Shown here: piece by piece, positions 51,941-60,553 of the stretch
Layout of the letters: each line of letters begins with the position of its first letter
How positions within the stretch are numbered: the first letter of the stretch is position 1
Source: Comamonas piscis
GTDB taxonomy: Bacteria > Pseudomonadota > Gammaproteobacteria > Burkholderiales > Burkholderiaceae_C
Reading direction: 5' to 3'
Assembly (NCBI RefSeq): GCF_014109725.1
Contig: NZ_CP058554.1
Location: 4,092,001-4,156,000, forward strand
Length of the DNA: 64,000 bases
The notes under the pieces: model-generated
Told to the model about the DNA's origin: nothing
Database searches by the model: none
Seen by the model: the letters and a program-made list of their open reading frames with translations, nothing else
Position numbers and translations under genes: made by a program

Positions 51941-52594
51941 ATGAAAACCGCTGATATCCAACCCTTCTTCGCCACCTTGAAGGCGGCCAATCCCTCGCCC
52001 CAAACCGAGCTGGAATACACCTCCGTCTTCGAGCTGCTTGCCGCCGTGCTGCTGTCCGCCCAGGCGACCGATGTGGGGGTCAACAAGGCCACCCGCAAGC
52101 TCTTCCCGGTGGCCAACACCCCACAGGCCATCCTGGCGCTGGGGCTGGAAAGTCTGGAGGGATATATCAAGACCATCGGTCTGTTTCGCAGCAAGGCCAA
52201 GCATTTGATGGAGACCTGCCGCATCCTGGTGGAGCGCCATGATGGCCAAGTGCCCGACACGCGCGAGGCGCTGGAAGCCCTGCCCGGCGTGGGCCGCAAA
52301 ACCGCCAATGTGGTGCTGAATGTGGCCTTTGGCCAGCCCACGATGGCGGTGGACACCCACATCTTCCGCGTCAGTAACCGCACCGGCCTGGCGCCCGGCA
52401 AGAACCCGCTGGAAGTGGAAAAGCAGCTGATGCGGCGCGTGCCGGGCGACTATGCGGTCGATTCGCACCACTGGCTGATCCTGCTGGGCCGCTATGTCTG
52501 CCAGGCCCGCAAACCGCGCTGCTGGGAATGCCTGGTCAGCAGCTACTGCGATTACTCGCCGAAGACGCCGCCGCCCCAAGGCTCGCTGCGCTAA
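51941..52594 (+). CDS. nth: Endonuclease III
   Basis: A 217-aa base-excision glycosylase/AP lyase for oxidised pyrimidines. Helix-hairpin-helix with catalytic Lys: LPGVGRKTANVVLNVAFG; catalytic Asp: AVDTHIFRVSNR; C-terminal [4Fe-4S] cluster in C-x6-C-x2-C-x5-C spacing (CQARKPRCWECLVSSYC). Usual length. Convergent with cobT. Confidence 0.97.
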   Translation: MKTADIQPFFATLKAANPSPQTELEYTSVFELLAAVLLSAQATDVGVNKATRKLFPVANTPQAILALGLESLEGYIKTIGLFRSKAKHLMETCRILVERHDGQVPDTREALEALPGVGRKTANVVLNVAFGQPTMAVDTHIFRVSNRTGLAPGKNPLEVEKQLMRRVPGDYAVDSHHWLILLGRYVCQARKPRCWECLVSSYCDYSPKTPPPQGSLR

Positions 52595-52609
52595 TCGCAG
52601 CGGCTGGCA

Positions 52610-53692
52610 TCAAGCGTTGCTCTGGGTGCTGACACCCGCAGATGCAAAGCTGGCCATGTCGCGCAGCATCGCGCAGGCCGACTCCAGCAGCGGCCAGGCC
52701 AGCGCCGCGCCCGATCCTTCGCCCAGGCGCAGCTGCCAATCGAGCAAGGGCTGGGCCTGCAAGGCGGCCAGCAAATGGCTGTGGCCCGGCTCGCCCGAGC
52801 GGTGGGCATACACGCAGCGCTCCAGCACGGCAGGCTGCAGCCGCGATGCCACCAGCACCGCAGCGCTGGTGATAAAGCCATCGACCACAATCACACGCCG
52901 CTCCAGCGCGGCCTGCAGCACCGCGCCCACCATGGTGGCCACCTCCAGCCCGCCCATCGCCGCCAGCACAGCCAGCGGCTCTTGCACATCGGCATGGCGT
53001 GCCAGCACCCGGCGCAGCACGGCAGCCTTGCGTGCCACGCCCTCGCCGCTCAAGCCCGTGCCCGCGCCGGTGACGGTTTCCACATCCAGGTTGCACAGCC
53101 GCGCCAACAGCAGCGATGCGCTGGAGGTATTGCCAATGCCCATCTCGCCTAGCAGCAAGGCATTGCCCGGCAAGGCCTGCAGCAGCGCGCGGCCATTGGC
53201 AATGGCGGCCTCGCACTGCGCCATAGTCATTGCGGGGCCCAGGCTGCTGTCTTGTGTGCCGGGGGCAATCTTGCGCAGCCAGAGGCGGGGTGCGCCTGGG
53301 GGCAGCGCATCGGCCTGGGGTTCAAAATCACGGGCCACGCCGCAATCGACCACATTCAGCGCCACGCCATGCTGGCGCGACAGCACGCTCACCGCAGCGC
53401 CACCGGCCAGAAAATTGCCCACCATCTGCCAGGTCACATCGGCCGGGTAGGCTGAGACGCCCTGCGCCACCAGGCCATGGTCGGCCGCAAACACCACCAT
53501 TTGCGGATCGACCAAGCGCGGCTGCGTGCTACCCAGAATGCAGGCGATGCGCAGCGCCAGCGATTCGAGCAGGCCCAACGAGCCCAGCGGCTTGGTCTTG
53601 TTGTCCAGCAGCTGCTGCACTTGATGGCGGAAGGCGGCGTCGTCGATAGAGGCGATGGGGGGGATAAGTGGGGAGAACGAGGTGTCAGACAT
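52610..53692 (-). CDS. cobT: Nicotinate-nucleotide:DMB phosphoribosyltransferase
   Basis: A 360-aa enzyme that activates 5,6-dimethylbenzimidazole to alpha-ribazole phosphate for the lower ligand of cobalamin. Motifs: NKTKPLGSLGLLESLALRI, FAADHGLVAQGVSAYP, LLGEMGIGNTSSASLLLA and catalytic Glu in LRLGEGSGAALAWPLL. The start MSDTSFSP is chosen by family length. It is the most downstream gene of the cobalamin operon, separated from cobQ by an unrelated exported protein and a terminator, so it may have its own promoter. Confidence 0.95.
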   Translation of the reverse strand: MSDTSFSPLIPPIASIDDAAFRHQVQQLLDNKTKPLGSLGLLESLALRIACILGSTQPRLVDPQMVVFAADHGLVAQGVSAYPADVTWQMVGNFLAGGAAVSVLSRQHGVALNVVDCGVARDFEPQADALPPGAPRLWLRKIAPGTQDSSLGPAMTMAQCEAAIANGRALLQALPGNALLLGEMGIGNTSSASLLLARLCNLDVETVTGAGTGLSGEGVARKAAVLRRVLARHADVQEPLAVLAAMGGLEVATMVGAVLQAALERRVIVVDGFITSAAVLVASRLQPAVLERCVYAHRSGEPGHSHLLAALQAQPLLDWQLRLGEGSGAALAWPLLESACAMLRDMASFASAGVSTQSNA

Positions 53693-53784
53693 GGTCAAGC
53701 TACGGAGCGGGGGCACGGCGATATGCCAAGCCGCCAGTATCGCGCTGCCCACACAGGTTTGCAGCGCCCAGCGCGCAAACCAAT

Positions 53785-53823
53785 AAAAAACGCTCTGCGC
53801 AGCAAAAGCTGGGCAGAGCGTCG
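53785..53823 (-). terminator. Terminator after the His/Pro-rich exported protein gene
   Basis: CGCTCTGC/GCAGAGCG stem with outer A-T pairs; on the minus strand it is followed by TTTTTTATT. It separates the exported-protein gene from cobT. Confidence 0.82.
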
Positions 53824-53842
53824 GTGACCGGAGTCAGCGAAC

Positions 53843-54280
53843 TTACTTGGCAGGCACCGTGTAGGTGTACTCGCGCAAGATGCCGCCGCCTTGCACCGAG
53901 CCGCTGTCCTGGCCCTGGGCGACACGGCCTACGCAGGCACGGCGGTCTTCGTCAGTCTTGAAGACGGCGCAGCGCGCGGTGGCGTTTTCGCGGAAGCTGG
54001 AGCCTGGATCGGTCAGCTGGCCTTGGCGCGAAGCCTGGCGCGCAGCAGCGGCTTCGCGGGCATTGGAGCTGCCTTCGGCCACATCGGCATTGGCGCGGGC
54101 ATCACCACGCATTTCGCCACGCTTATGGTGGGCACCGTGCGGGCCATGCGGCATGGGCTTCATGTGCTTGGCAGGGGGGGGTGGGGGTGGCGGTGCAGAT
54201 TGGGCGCTGGCAAAACCAGCGGTGCCCAGAGCGAGGGCCATGGCGGCCAATTGCAAAGTCTGGCGGAACGTATTTTTCAT
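53843..54280 (-). CDS. His/Pro-rich exported protein of unknown function
   Basis: A 145-aa protein from MKNTFRQTLQ (AAGGA eight bases upstream; an ATG three codons earlier is too close to it). Signal peptide ends near GTAGFASAQ. A polyproline run is followed by a His/Met-rich segment (KHMKPMPHGPHGAHHKRGEM) suited to binding divalent metal such as cobalt, nickel or copper. The C-terminus has two Cys 12 residues apart (ATARCAVFKTDEDRRACVGR). Lying between cobQ and cobT invites a cobalt-related idea, but the terminator and spacing show that it is an independent transcription unit. Family not recognised. Confidence 0.75.
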   Translation of the reverse strand: MKNTFRQTLQLAAMALALGTAGFASAQSAPPPPPPPAKHMKPMPHGPHGAHHKRGEMRGDARANADVAEGSSNAREAAAARQASRQGQLTDPGSSFRENATARCAVFKTDEDRRACVGRVAQGQDSGSVQGGGILREYTYTVPAK

Positions 54281-54410
54281 AGCGATCATCCTTATCGGTG
54301 ATGGGAATCAACACAAACAGCATGCCTGCGATGCCAGTCTACCCGTATCGGCCCGATCCACCAGTGCTTGCCATATTTGGCCTACAGGCAGGCGCAGGGG
54401 TCGAGGCAGA

Positions 54411-55865
54411 TCAAGGCAGCTGATCGCCAAACCACTCGCCCACCCCCCGGACCATGCGCGCAAACACCTCGTTGAGGCTCGGCGCATCATGGCCAAACAG
54501 TGCATGGATGACGGCTGCGTTCTCGAACAACCCATGCACATAGCTACCCAGAACCTGGGGCGCACCGCCCTGCCACAGCAGGCCCGGCAGCAGCTCTTGC
54601 GCGGGCTGGGCGGCACCCGCCTGCATATCGGCGCGCAGCTGGGTCTGGCCGTGGTGGATTTCATAACCGCTCACCTCCAGCCCGCTCAGCGCCTGCCAGG
54701 GTGCCTGTACCTCAGGCAGCACCAGGCGTGTGGGTTGCACCTGCTTGTGCTGCGCAAACAAGGTCACCAGCGGCAGCAGGCCCAGGCCGGCGGCATTGCC
54801 GTCCACCCCATGCAGATCGACCAGCGCCTCGCCCAGCATCTGCAGGCCGCCACAAATGCCCAGCACCCGTTTGCCAGCCTGCGCATGGCGGGCAACTGCC
54901 GCATCCAGGCCCTGCTGTCGCATCCAGACCAGGTCGGCAGCGCTGGCCTTGCTGCCGGGCAGGATCACCCAATCGGCATCGCTCAGCTGTGCAGGTGTGC
55001 GGGCCCAGACCACGCGCACACCGGGCAGCTGCAACAGTGGCTGGAACTCATCGAGATTGCTGATGCGCGGGTAGGCGACGATGGCAATGCAGGTGTGTAC
55101 CGCCTGTCCCTGCCCGCCGCTGCCCCGGTCATCAAACACGCCATCTTCCTCGGGCAGGCCGTGCTGGAACTGCATCGGAATGCAGGCCACCGTCGGCACG
55201 CCGGTCTTTTCTTGCAGCATCTGCGGCGCCGGCGCCAGCAAGGCCGCGTCGCCGCGGAACTTGTTGAGCACAAAGCCCTTGATGAGGCTTTGCTCCTCGG
55301 GCGGCAGCAGCGCCCAAGTGCCGTAGAGGTGGGCAAAGGCCCCGCCCCGGTCGATATCGGCCACCAGCAGGCAATGGGCATTGCAGTGGCGCGCCACGCG
55401 CATATTGACCACGTCGCTGCTGTGCAGGTTGATCTCGGCGGGCGATCCCGCGCCCTCGATCACCACCACATCGTTCTCAGCGCGGAGCGCATCCAGCGCC
55501 TGCGCAATCTGCGGCCAGACTTTGAGGCTGCGGCCCCGCCAAGGCATTTTTGACAGCGCCTCGTCCACCTGGCCAAACAGCACCACCTGGCTGCGGGTGT
55601 CGGCCTCGGGCTTGAGCAGCAGCGGGTTCATACGCACATCGGGCACGGCGCCAGCGGCAAGCGCCTGCAGGTACTGGGCAGTGCCGATCTCGCCCCACTG
55701 GCCATCGGGCGTGGCCACCACGCGGGCGTTGTTGCTCATGTTCTGCGCCTTGAAGGGGGCCACCTTGTAGCCCTGGGCGCGGTACCAGGCGCACAGCGCC
55801 GTGGCCACCCAGCTTTTGCCGGCGCCACTGCTGGTGCCCAGCACCATGATGCAGCGCGCGCTCAT
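54411..55865 (-). CDS. cobQ: Cobyric acid synthase
   Basis: A 484-aa glutamine-dependent amidotransferase that amidates adenosylcobyrinic acid a,c-diamide at four side chains. P-loop GTSSGAGKS at residues 10-18; FKAQNMSNNARV and VVIEGAGSPAEINL in the synthetase half; C-terminal glutaminase with nucleophile Cys in GICGGLQMLG and His in SYVHGLFEN. The start overlaps the DUF3037 stop by four bases (ATGA). Confidence 0.96.
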   Translation of the reverse strand: MSARCIMVLGTSSGAGKSWVATALCAWYRAQGYKVAPFKAQNMSNNARVVATPDGQWGEIGTAQYLQALAAGAVPDVRMNPLLLKPEADTRSQVVLFGQVDEALSKMPWRGRSLKVWPQIAQALDALRAENDVVVIEGAGSPAEINLHSSDVVNMRVARHCNAHCLLVADIDRGGAFAHLYGTWALLPPEEQSLIKGFVLNKFRGDAALLAPAPQMLQEKTGVPTVACIPMQFQHGLPEEDGVFDDRGSGGQGQAVHTCIAIVAYPRISNLDEFQPLLQLPGVRVVWARTPAQLSDADWVILPGSKASAADLVWMRQQGLDAAVARHAQAGKRVLGICGGLQMLGEALVDLHGVDGNAAGLGLLPLVTLFAQHKQVQPTRLVLPEVQAPWQALSGLEVSGYEIHHGQTQLRADMQAGAAQPAQELLPGLLWQGGAPQVLGSYVHGLFENAAVIHALFGHDAPSLNEVFARMVRGVGEWFGDQLP

Positions 55866-56266
55866 CGCGGTGCGCTGCCCAGCGGCAGCACCATGCGCGC
55901 CATGATGCGCTCCAGCGCCGAGCCCGCATCGGTACACAGCCCCGTGTGTACCGGCGAGGTCTGGATCATGCTGCTGCGCTTGGCCGTCAGCCAGTGGAAG
56001 CGTGCGCGGTACGGCAGCTGACCAATGGGCCCCGCCTCAGGTACGCCGGCGCAGATCGCCACAATGCTGCCCAGGTGGCGGTAGACCAGCTGCAGATCGA
56101 CCTGCGGATCGAGCGCCAACAGGCGCGCCTCATCCAGCGCAATCGCTGCTTGCAGGTAGCCACTGCGCTGGCAAGACACAATCACCCCCGCGTTGATAAA
56201 TTCCTCTCGCTCGACCCGGGGCATCACGCGCACGATCGCGTAGTCATACACATCATGCGCGTGCAT
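55862..56266 (-). CDS. DUF3037 family protein
   Basis: A 134-aa protein: YDYAIVRVMPRVEREEFINA, GVIVSCQRSGYL and YRARFHWLTAKRSSMIQTSP, matching DUF3037. Its start lies inside the end of the HipA-like gene (14-base overlap) and its stop overlaps cobQ. DUF3037 and a HipA-like protein are a recurring gene pair in bacteria. Function unknown; here the pair is built into the cobalamin operon. Confidence 0.88.
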   Translation of the reverse strand: MHAHDVYDYAIVRVMPRVEREEFINAGVIVSCQRSGYLQAAIALDEARLLALDPQVDLQLVYRHLGSIVAICAGVPEAGPIGQLPYRARFHWLTAKRSSMIQTSPVHTGLCTDAGSALERIMARMVLPLGSAPR

Positions 56267-57059
56267 CGATGGCTCCTTGCAACCAACGGCCACGCGCTTG
56301 CAGGCGGGCCAGAAAATAATTCACATAAGCGGCGCGGTGCGCCTGCGGATCGGCCAGCAACGGGCTGTTGCGGTCCTCAGCGGCCTTGGCCAAAAAGCAG
56401 TCAGGCACGGTGGCCAGAATCGCTTCGAGCACCGGCTGCGTCAGCGTGGCGGCCATGCCCGCATCCACCTCGGCCAGCGCGCTGGCCTGGGGCAGCAGCA
56501 CATGGTCGGCAATCGGGGCAAAGGGCTTGGCCGGGTCGGCCACCGTGCCATCCCAGGCATGGTGGAAGGTCAGGGTCGCGCCATGGTCAATCAACCAGGG
56601 CTTGCGCTGCCACATCAGCATATTGGTGTTGCGGGCCGTACGGTCCACATTGCTGACCAGCGTATCGAACCAGACCAGGCGCGATGCGAAGTCGTCGCTC
56701 ACCGCATCCACGGCAGGATCAAAATTGACCGAGCCGGGCAGGTAATCCAGCCCCACATTGAGGCCATCGCTGGCACGGATCAGGTCCTGGATCTCGGGAT
56801 CGGGCTCGGTCTGCGCGAGCTTGGCGTGCAGCTGGGCCAGCACGATCTCGGGCAAAGGCAGGCCCAGCGCACGGGCGATGCCGCCGCAGATGAGCTCACC
56901 CATCAGCGCGCGCACGCCCTGGCCGGCACCCCGGAACTTGAGCACATACATGCCCAGATCGTCCGCCTCAACGACGGCCGGCATCGAGCCGCCCTCGCGC
57001 AGCGGCGTGACATAGCGCTCCACCAAGACGGTGCGCAGTTGGAAAGTTTGTAAATCCAT
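56253..57059 (-). CDS. HipA-like kinase family protein
   Basis: A 268-aa stand-alone HipA-fold protein. N-terminal RYVTPLREGGSMPAVVEADD; glycine-containing FRGAGQGVRALMGELICGGI; catalytic-loop region WFDTLVSNVDRTARNTNMLM with the Asp-Asn arrangement of HipA kinases; metal-binding WLIDHGATLTFHH. It lacks HipA's N-terminal subdomain and has no HipB-type antitoxin beside it, so it is probably not a classic toxin. Start uncertain: MDLQTFQLRT is used; ATGs 8 and 13 codons upstream exist, the nearer preceded closely by GAGG. It is paired with DUF3037 between cobC and cobQ. Confidence 0.85.
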   Translation of the reverse strand: MDLQTFQLRTVLVERYVTPLREGGSMPAVVEADDLGMYVLKFRGAGQGVRALMGELICGGIARALGLPLPEIVLAQLHAKLAQTEPDPEIQDLIRASDGLNVGLDYLPGSVNFDPAVDAVSDDFASRLVWFDTLVSNVDRTARNTNMLMWQRKPWLIDHGATLTFHHAWDGTVADPAKPFAPIADHVLLPQASALAEVDAGMAATLTQPVLEAILATVPDCFLAKAAEDRNSPLLADPQAHRAAYVNYFLARLQARGRWLQGAIDARA

Positions 57060-57090
57060 ACCAAATGGTAGCGGTTGCCGCATGTCCTCG

Positions 57091-58092
57091 CTACGCATCT
57101 GCCAGCGACAGCCAGGCCCGCGCCAGCGCCGCCTGCGCCACCGGCGCCATCACGCCCATCCTCACATGACCAGGCAGGCCAAAGCTGCGGGCATCGCGCA
57201 GCTTGATGCCCTGGCTGCGCAGGGCAGCCAGGCGCGCAGCCATATCCGCCTGGGCCAACGGCAGGCGCGCGACAAAATAATTGGCCTGGTGGCCGGGCAG
57301 CACCGCCCAGCCCAGGCGCTCGCACAGCGCCAGTTGCCGGCCCTTCCAGTGGCGCAAGGTCTCCAGGCTGCGGGCCAGCCAGGCCTGCACCTCGGGCGTC
57401 ACCCAGGCCTGCAGCATGGCCACGCCATGGGCACCCACGACCCATGAAGGCGCCAGTGCCCGCAGCGCATTGATCTGCGCCTGCGCCGTGCCCTCGGGCG
57501 CAATCGCATAGGCAGCCCGCACTCCCGTCATGCCCAGCGCCTTGTTGGGCGTCCACAGCTGCCAGAGCGCAGCCATATCGCGTGGTGGCGCAGGGCCTTC
57601 CAGCCACAGCGGGCGGTAGGCGCAATCGAGCACCAGGCCGTGGTGGCAGGCATCCGCAGGCAAGCCTTGCCAGATGTCCTCTTCCCGTCCCAGCGGGCTG
57701 GAGGGTTCGCAGGCCCAGTGCAGGCCGTCACCCCATGGCGTATTGCGGCTGCTGCGACGCAGCCCCCACACCTCTGCCGCCTGGGCGTAGTCGCCATAGC
57801 AATGTCTGGGCAGGCTCACCTGCGTGGCTCCCTGGCGCAGCGCATGCTGGGTCAGGCGGTGGATCAGCTCGCTGCTGCTGCCGCCGATGACCAGGCGCTC
57901 AGGGGCGACCGCATGGAAGGCCGCCAGCTGCAAGCGCAGCGCCGTGTACTGCGGATCAGGGTACTGTGCCAGGTGCGCCGCCTGCAAGGCGGTCACCGCC
58001 TCTGGGCAGGGGCCGCAGGCATTGCGGTTAGTGGAAAAATCATGCGCCGGCACGCCCAAGGCATCGGTGCCACCATGCTCGTTATCAACCAT
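57091..58092 (-). CDS. cobC: Threonine-phosphate decarboxylase-like aminotransferase (CobC type)
   Basis: A 333-aa PLP enzyme expected to make (R)-1-aminopropan-2-ol phosphate for the nucleotide loop. Seen: HDFSTNRNACGPCPEAV, YPDPQYTALRLQLAAF, and the PLP Lys in LWTPNKALGMTGVRAAY. Its start overlaps the cbiB stop by eight bases; the HipA-like gene follows. In some bacteria it is called cobD; the label here follows the Pseudomonas/alphaproteobacterial naming. Confidence 0.9.
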   Translation of the reverse strand: MVDNEHGGTDALGVPAHDFSTNRNACGPCPEAVTALQAAHLAQYPDPQYTALRLQLAAFHAVAPERLVIGGSSSELIHRLTQHALRQGATQVSLPRHCYGDYAQAAEVWGLRRSSRNTPWGDGLHWACEPSSPLGREEDIWQGLPADACHHGLVLDCAYRPLWLEGPAPPRDMAALWQLWTPNKALGMTGVRAAYAIAPEGTAQAQINALRALAPSWVVGAHGVAMLQAWVTPEVQAWLARSLETLRHWKGRQLALCERLGWAVLPGHQANYFVARLPLAQADMAARLAALRSQGIKLRDARSFGLPGHVRMGVMAPVAQAALARAWLSLADA

Positions 58093-59179
58093 GGGCCAAG
58101 GCTCCTTGCGCCATCGAGGCGATTGCTATCTTTGCCGCCAAACCCAGGGCCAGCAGCAAGGCGCAGAGCGCCTGCGCCCACACCACGCGGCCCGCCAAGA
58201 CCAGCGCCCGCTGCACATCCTGGGCCTGCGGCGGCCGGCCTTGCGAGTTGAGCTGGTACACGCCGGGTTTGGAGAGGTGCACGCCCAGCGCCCGCGCCAT
58301 CGCACCCATGGGCCAGCCGCCATTGGGCGATGGCGTTACCGCCGCATCGCGCCGCAAGCCGGACCAGGACAGCCCCCCGGCCAGCAGCGCCAGCCATGCC
58401 GCTGTGATGCGGGCCGGCAACCAGTTCAGCACATCATCGGCCCGGGCGGCCCATTTGCCGGCCCATTGCCAGTGGCGGCGCTGCGCGCCCTGGCCGCGCC
58501 AGCCGGGGTAGCCCCACATGGCATCGGCCGTGTTGGCCAGCCGGTACAGCGCAGCGCCCGGCAGGCCGGCGACGGCAAACCAGAACAGCGGCGCCAGCAC
58601 CGAATCGCTCAGATTCTCGGCCAAGGTTTCAATCGCGCTCTCGCGCACTGTGGCTGCATCGAGCTGCGTGGTATCGCGGCTCACCAGCCAGGACAGGCGG
58701 GCGCGGCCCGCTTCCAGCGATTCGCCGAGCGCTGCCTCGACTGCCAGCACCTCGCTGCGCAGCATGCGCCAGGACAGCAGCGGTTTGAGCAGCACGCCCG
58801 CCCCCACCGCACCCAACCACCAAGGCGCCAGTTGCAGCAACCACTGCAGCGCTGCATAGACCAGCCAGGCGCCAGCCGCCAACGCACACCAGACCAGCGC
58901 CGCCAGCGCAAAGCGCCCGTACGCGCGCTCCTGCGCCTGGCGCGGCGCAATCGCCTGGCCCAGCAGGCCCAGCAGTTGGCCCATATAGACGACAGGGTGC
59001 AGCCGTACTGGCGGCTCACCCCAGAGCCAATCGACCAGCAAGGCCACCAATACCGCCAGCAAGGCCGCCATCGGTGCCCGCCAGTGCAGCACAGGGCCAA
59101 AATCCATCAAGGCCTGAACCAGTTGCAGCAGCGGGCTGCCACCGGCCAGCGCCAGCGCCCACATGCCACCATCGCTCAT
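58085..59179 (-). CDS. cbiB: Adenosylcobinamide-phosphate synthase
   Basis: A 364-aa inner-membrane enzyme joining aminopropanol (phosphate) to adenosylcobyric acid. The conserved LVDWLWGEPPVRLHPVVYMG near the N-terminus, SIETLAENLSDSVLAPLFW and GYPGWRGQ are diagnostic; hydrophobic segments are spread across the protein. The start overlaps the bluB stop by four bases. Also named cobD in some organisms. Confidence 0.94.
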   Translation of the reverse strand: MSDGGMWALALAGGSPLLQLVQALMDFGPVLHWRAPMAALLAVLVALLVDWLWGEPPVRLHPVVYMGQLLGLLGQAIAPRQAQERAYGRFALAALVWCALAAGAWLVYAALQWLLQLAPWWLGAVGAGVLLKPLLSWRMLRSEVLAVEAALGESLEAGRARLSWLVSRDTTQLDAATVRESAIETLAENLSDSVLAPLFWFAVAGLPGAALYRLANTADAMWGYPGWRGQGAQRRHWQWAGKWAARADDVLNWLPARITAAWLALLAGGLSWSGLRRDAAVTPSPNGGWPMGAMARALGVHLSKPGVYQLNSQGRPPQAQDVQRALVLAGRVVWAQALCALLLALGLAAKIAIASMAQGALAHG

Positions 59180-59898
59180 GGCTGCTGCCCTTGGTCTGCC
59201 GATGCGCCTGCGCCAGCGCCCTGCCAGCAATCATCCATCAGCATGTCCTGCAAAGGCGCGCGGCTGGCCCAGCGCTCTTGCTGCAGCATGGGCTCGGCAT
59301 AGTAGGCCTCCACAGGGCCCAGGCACAAAACGGCCAGCGGGTGCGCGCCGGCAGGCATGGCCAGCAGCTGCGCCAGCGCTTGGGGCTCGAACAGCGATAC
59401 CCATCCCATGCCTAACCCTTCGGCGCGCGCGGCCAGCCACAGGTTCTGGATGGCGCAGGCAGTGCTGGCGACATCCATCTCGGGCAAGGTGCGGCGGCCA
59501 AACACATGGGCCTCGCGGCCGGGCGGCATGGCAACCACCAGCACCTCAGCCGCCTGCAGGACGCCCTGCACCTTGAGCCGCATAAAGTCGGCCTCGCGCT
59601 CGCCCATCGCCTGGGCAGTGCGCAGGCGCTCTTCTTCGACCAGCGCATGGATGCGGCTGCGCATCTGCACATGGCGCACGCGGATAAAGCGCCAGGGCTG
59701 CATAAAGCCGACGCTGGGCGCATGGTGAGCTGCCCGCAGCAGGCGCAGCAGCACGGCCTCTTCGACCTGGCCACCGGCAAAGTGGCGCATATCGCGCCGC
59801 TCATGGATGGCGCGGTAGACGGCTGCGCGCTCTGCCTCGCTAAAGGCGGTGGCCGCAATCGTGGGTGCGTGGATAGGGGCGGGGATGGTATCGCTCAT
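59176..59898 (-). CDS. bluB: 5,6-dimethylbenzimidazole synthase
   Basis: A 240-aa nitroreductase-fold flavin destructase that converts FMNH2 to DMB using oxygen. Seen: IHERRDMRHFAGGQV, LRAAHHAPSVGFMQPWRF, RRTLPEMDVASTACAIQNLW and LGMGWVSLFEP. Its presence means the cell makes its own lower ligand aerobically. The start MSDTIPAP is chosen; the upstream in-frame part overlaps cobO. Confidence 0.95.
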   Translation of the reverse strand: MSDTIPAPIHAPTIAATAFSEAERAAVYRAIHERRDMRHFAGGQVEEAVLLRLLRAAHHAPSVGFMQPWRFIRVRHVQMRSRIHALVEEERLRTAQAMGEREADFMRLKVQGVLQAAEVLVVAMPPGREAHVFGRRTLPEMDVASTACAIQNLWLAARAEGLGMGWVSLFEPQALAQLLAMPAGAHPLAVLCLGPVEAYYAEPMLQQERWASRAPLQDMLMDDCWQGAGAGASADQGQQP

Positions 59899-59920
59899 GC
59901 CAGCAATCGGCTGCAGTGCC

Positions 59921-60490
59921 TCAGTCTTCAATGCCGCGCTGCGCCGGGATGCCGGCCTTGAACGCATGCTTGATCATCGTCATCTCGGTGACGGTGTCGG
60001 CCACATCGATGATCTCCTGCGGGCAGCGCCGGCCGGTGATGCAGACATGCACCTCCTTGGGGCGTGCGGCCAAGGTGTCCAGCACCTCCTGCAGAGGCAG
60101 CCAGCCATAGATCAGCGGGTAAGTGACCTCGTCGAGCACCACCAGAAAATAGTCGCCCGACAGGATGGCTGCCTTGGCCTTTTCCCAGCCTTCGCGCGCC
60201 AGTTGGCCGCTGTGGTCGAGATCGCGGCTCTTCCAGCTGAATCCATCCCCCAGGCCTTCGACCGGCAGGCCCACTTGTTCAGACAGGCGGTGCTCGCCAA
60301 AACGGGCCGTCGGCACCTTCATGAACTGGTAGACCTTCACCGCCTTGCCCCGCCCTGTTGCGCGGAAGGCCAAGCCAAAGGCCGCCGTGGTTTTGCCCTT
60401 GCCATCACCGGTGTTGACAATCACCAGGCCACGGCGCTCGCCCTCGGGCTTTTCATAAGGCTTTTCGCTGGGTGGCGTTTCAATCTGCAT
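59921..60490 (-). CDS. cobO: Corrinoid adenosyltransferase (cob(I)yrinate a,c-diamide)
   Basis: A 189-aa enzyme attaching the 5'-deoxyadenosyl ligand. P-loop NTGDGKGKTTAAFG near residue 26; FMKVPTARFGEH, GFSWKSRDLDH and VLDEVTYPLIYGW follow. Usual length. It lies 63 bases after btuD and 22 before bluB. Confidence 0.96.
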   Translation of the reverse strand: MQIETPPSEKPYEKPEGERRGLVIVNTGDGKGKTTAAFGLAFRATGRGKAVKVYQFMKVPTARFGEHRLSEQVGLPVEGLGDGFSWKSRDLDHSGQLAREGWEKAKAAILSGDYFLVVLDEVTYPLIYGWLPLQEVLDTLAARPKEVHVCITGRRCPQEIIDVADTVTEMTMIKHAFKAGIPAQRGIED

Positions 60491-60553
60491 TGCAATCTTT
60501 CCTTGTTTCGTTGTGTCGTTGGAAGCGGGGCCAGGCCCGGCTTCCCAAAGGGT

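Noticed and set aside
56253..57059. HipBA-type toxin-antitoxin module
   Set aside because: The HipA-like protein has no HipB-like DNA-binding partner; its neighbour is DUF3037, so I report it only as a HipA-like kinase pair.
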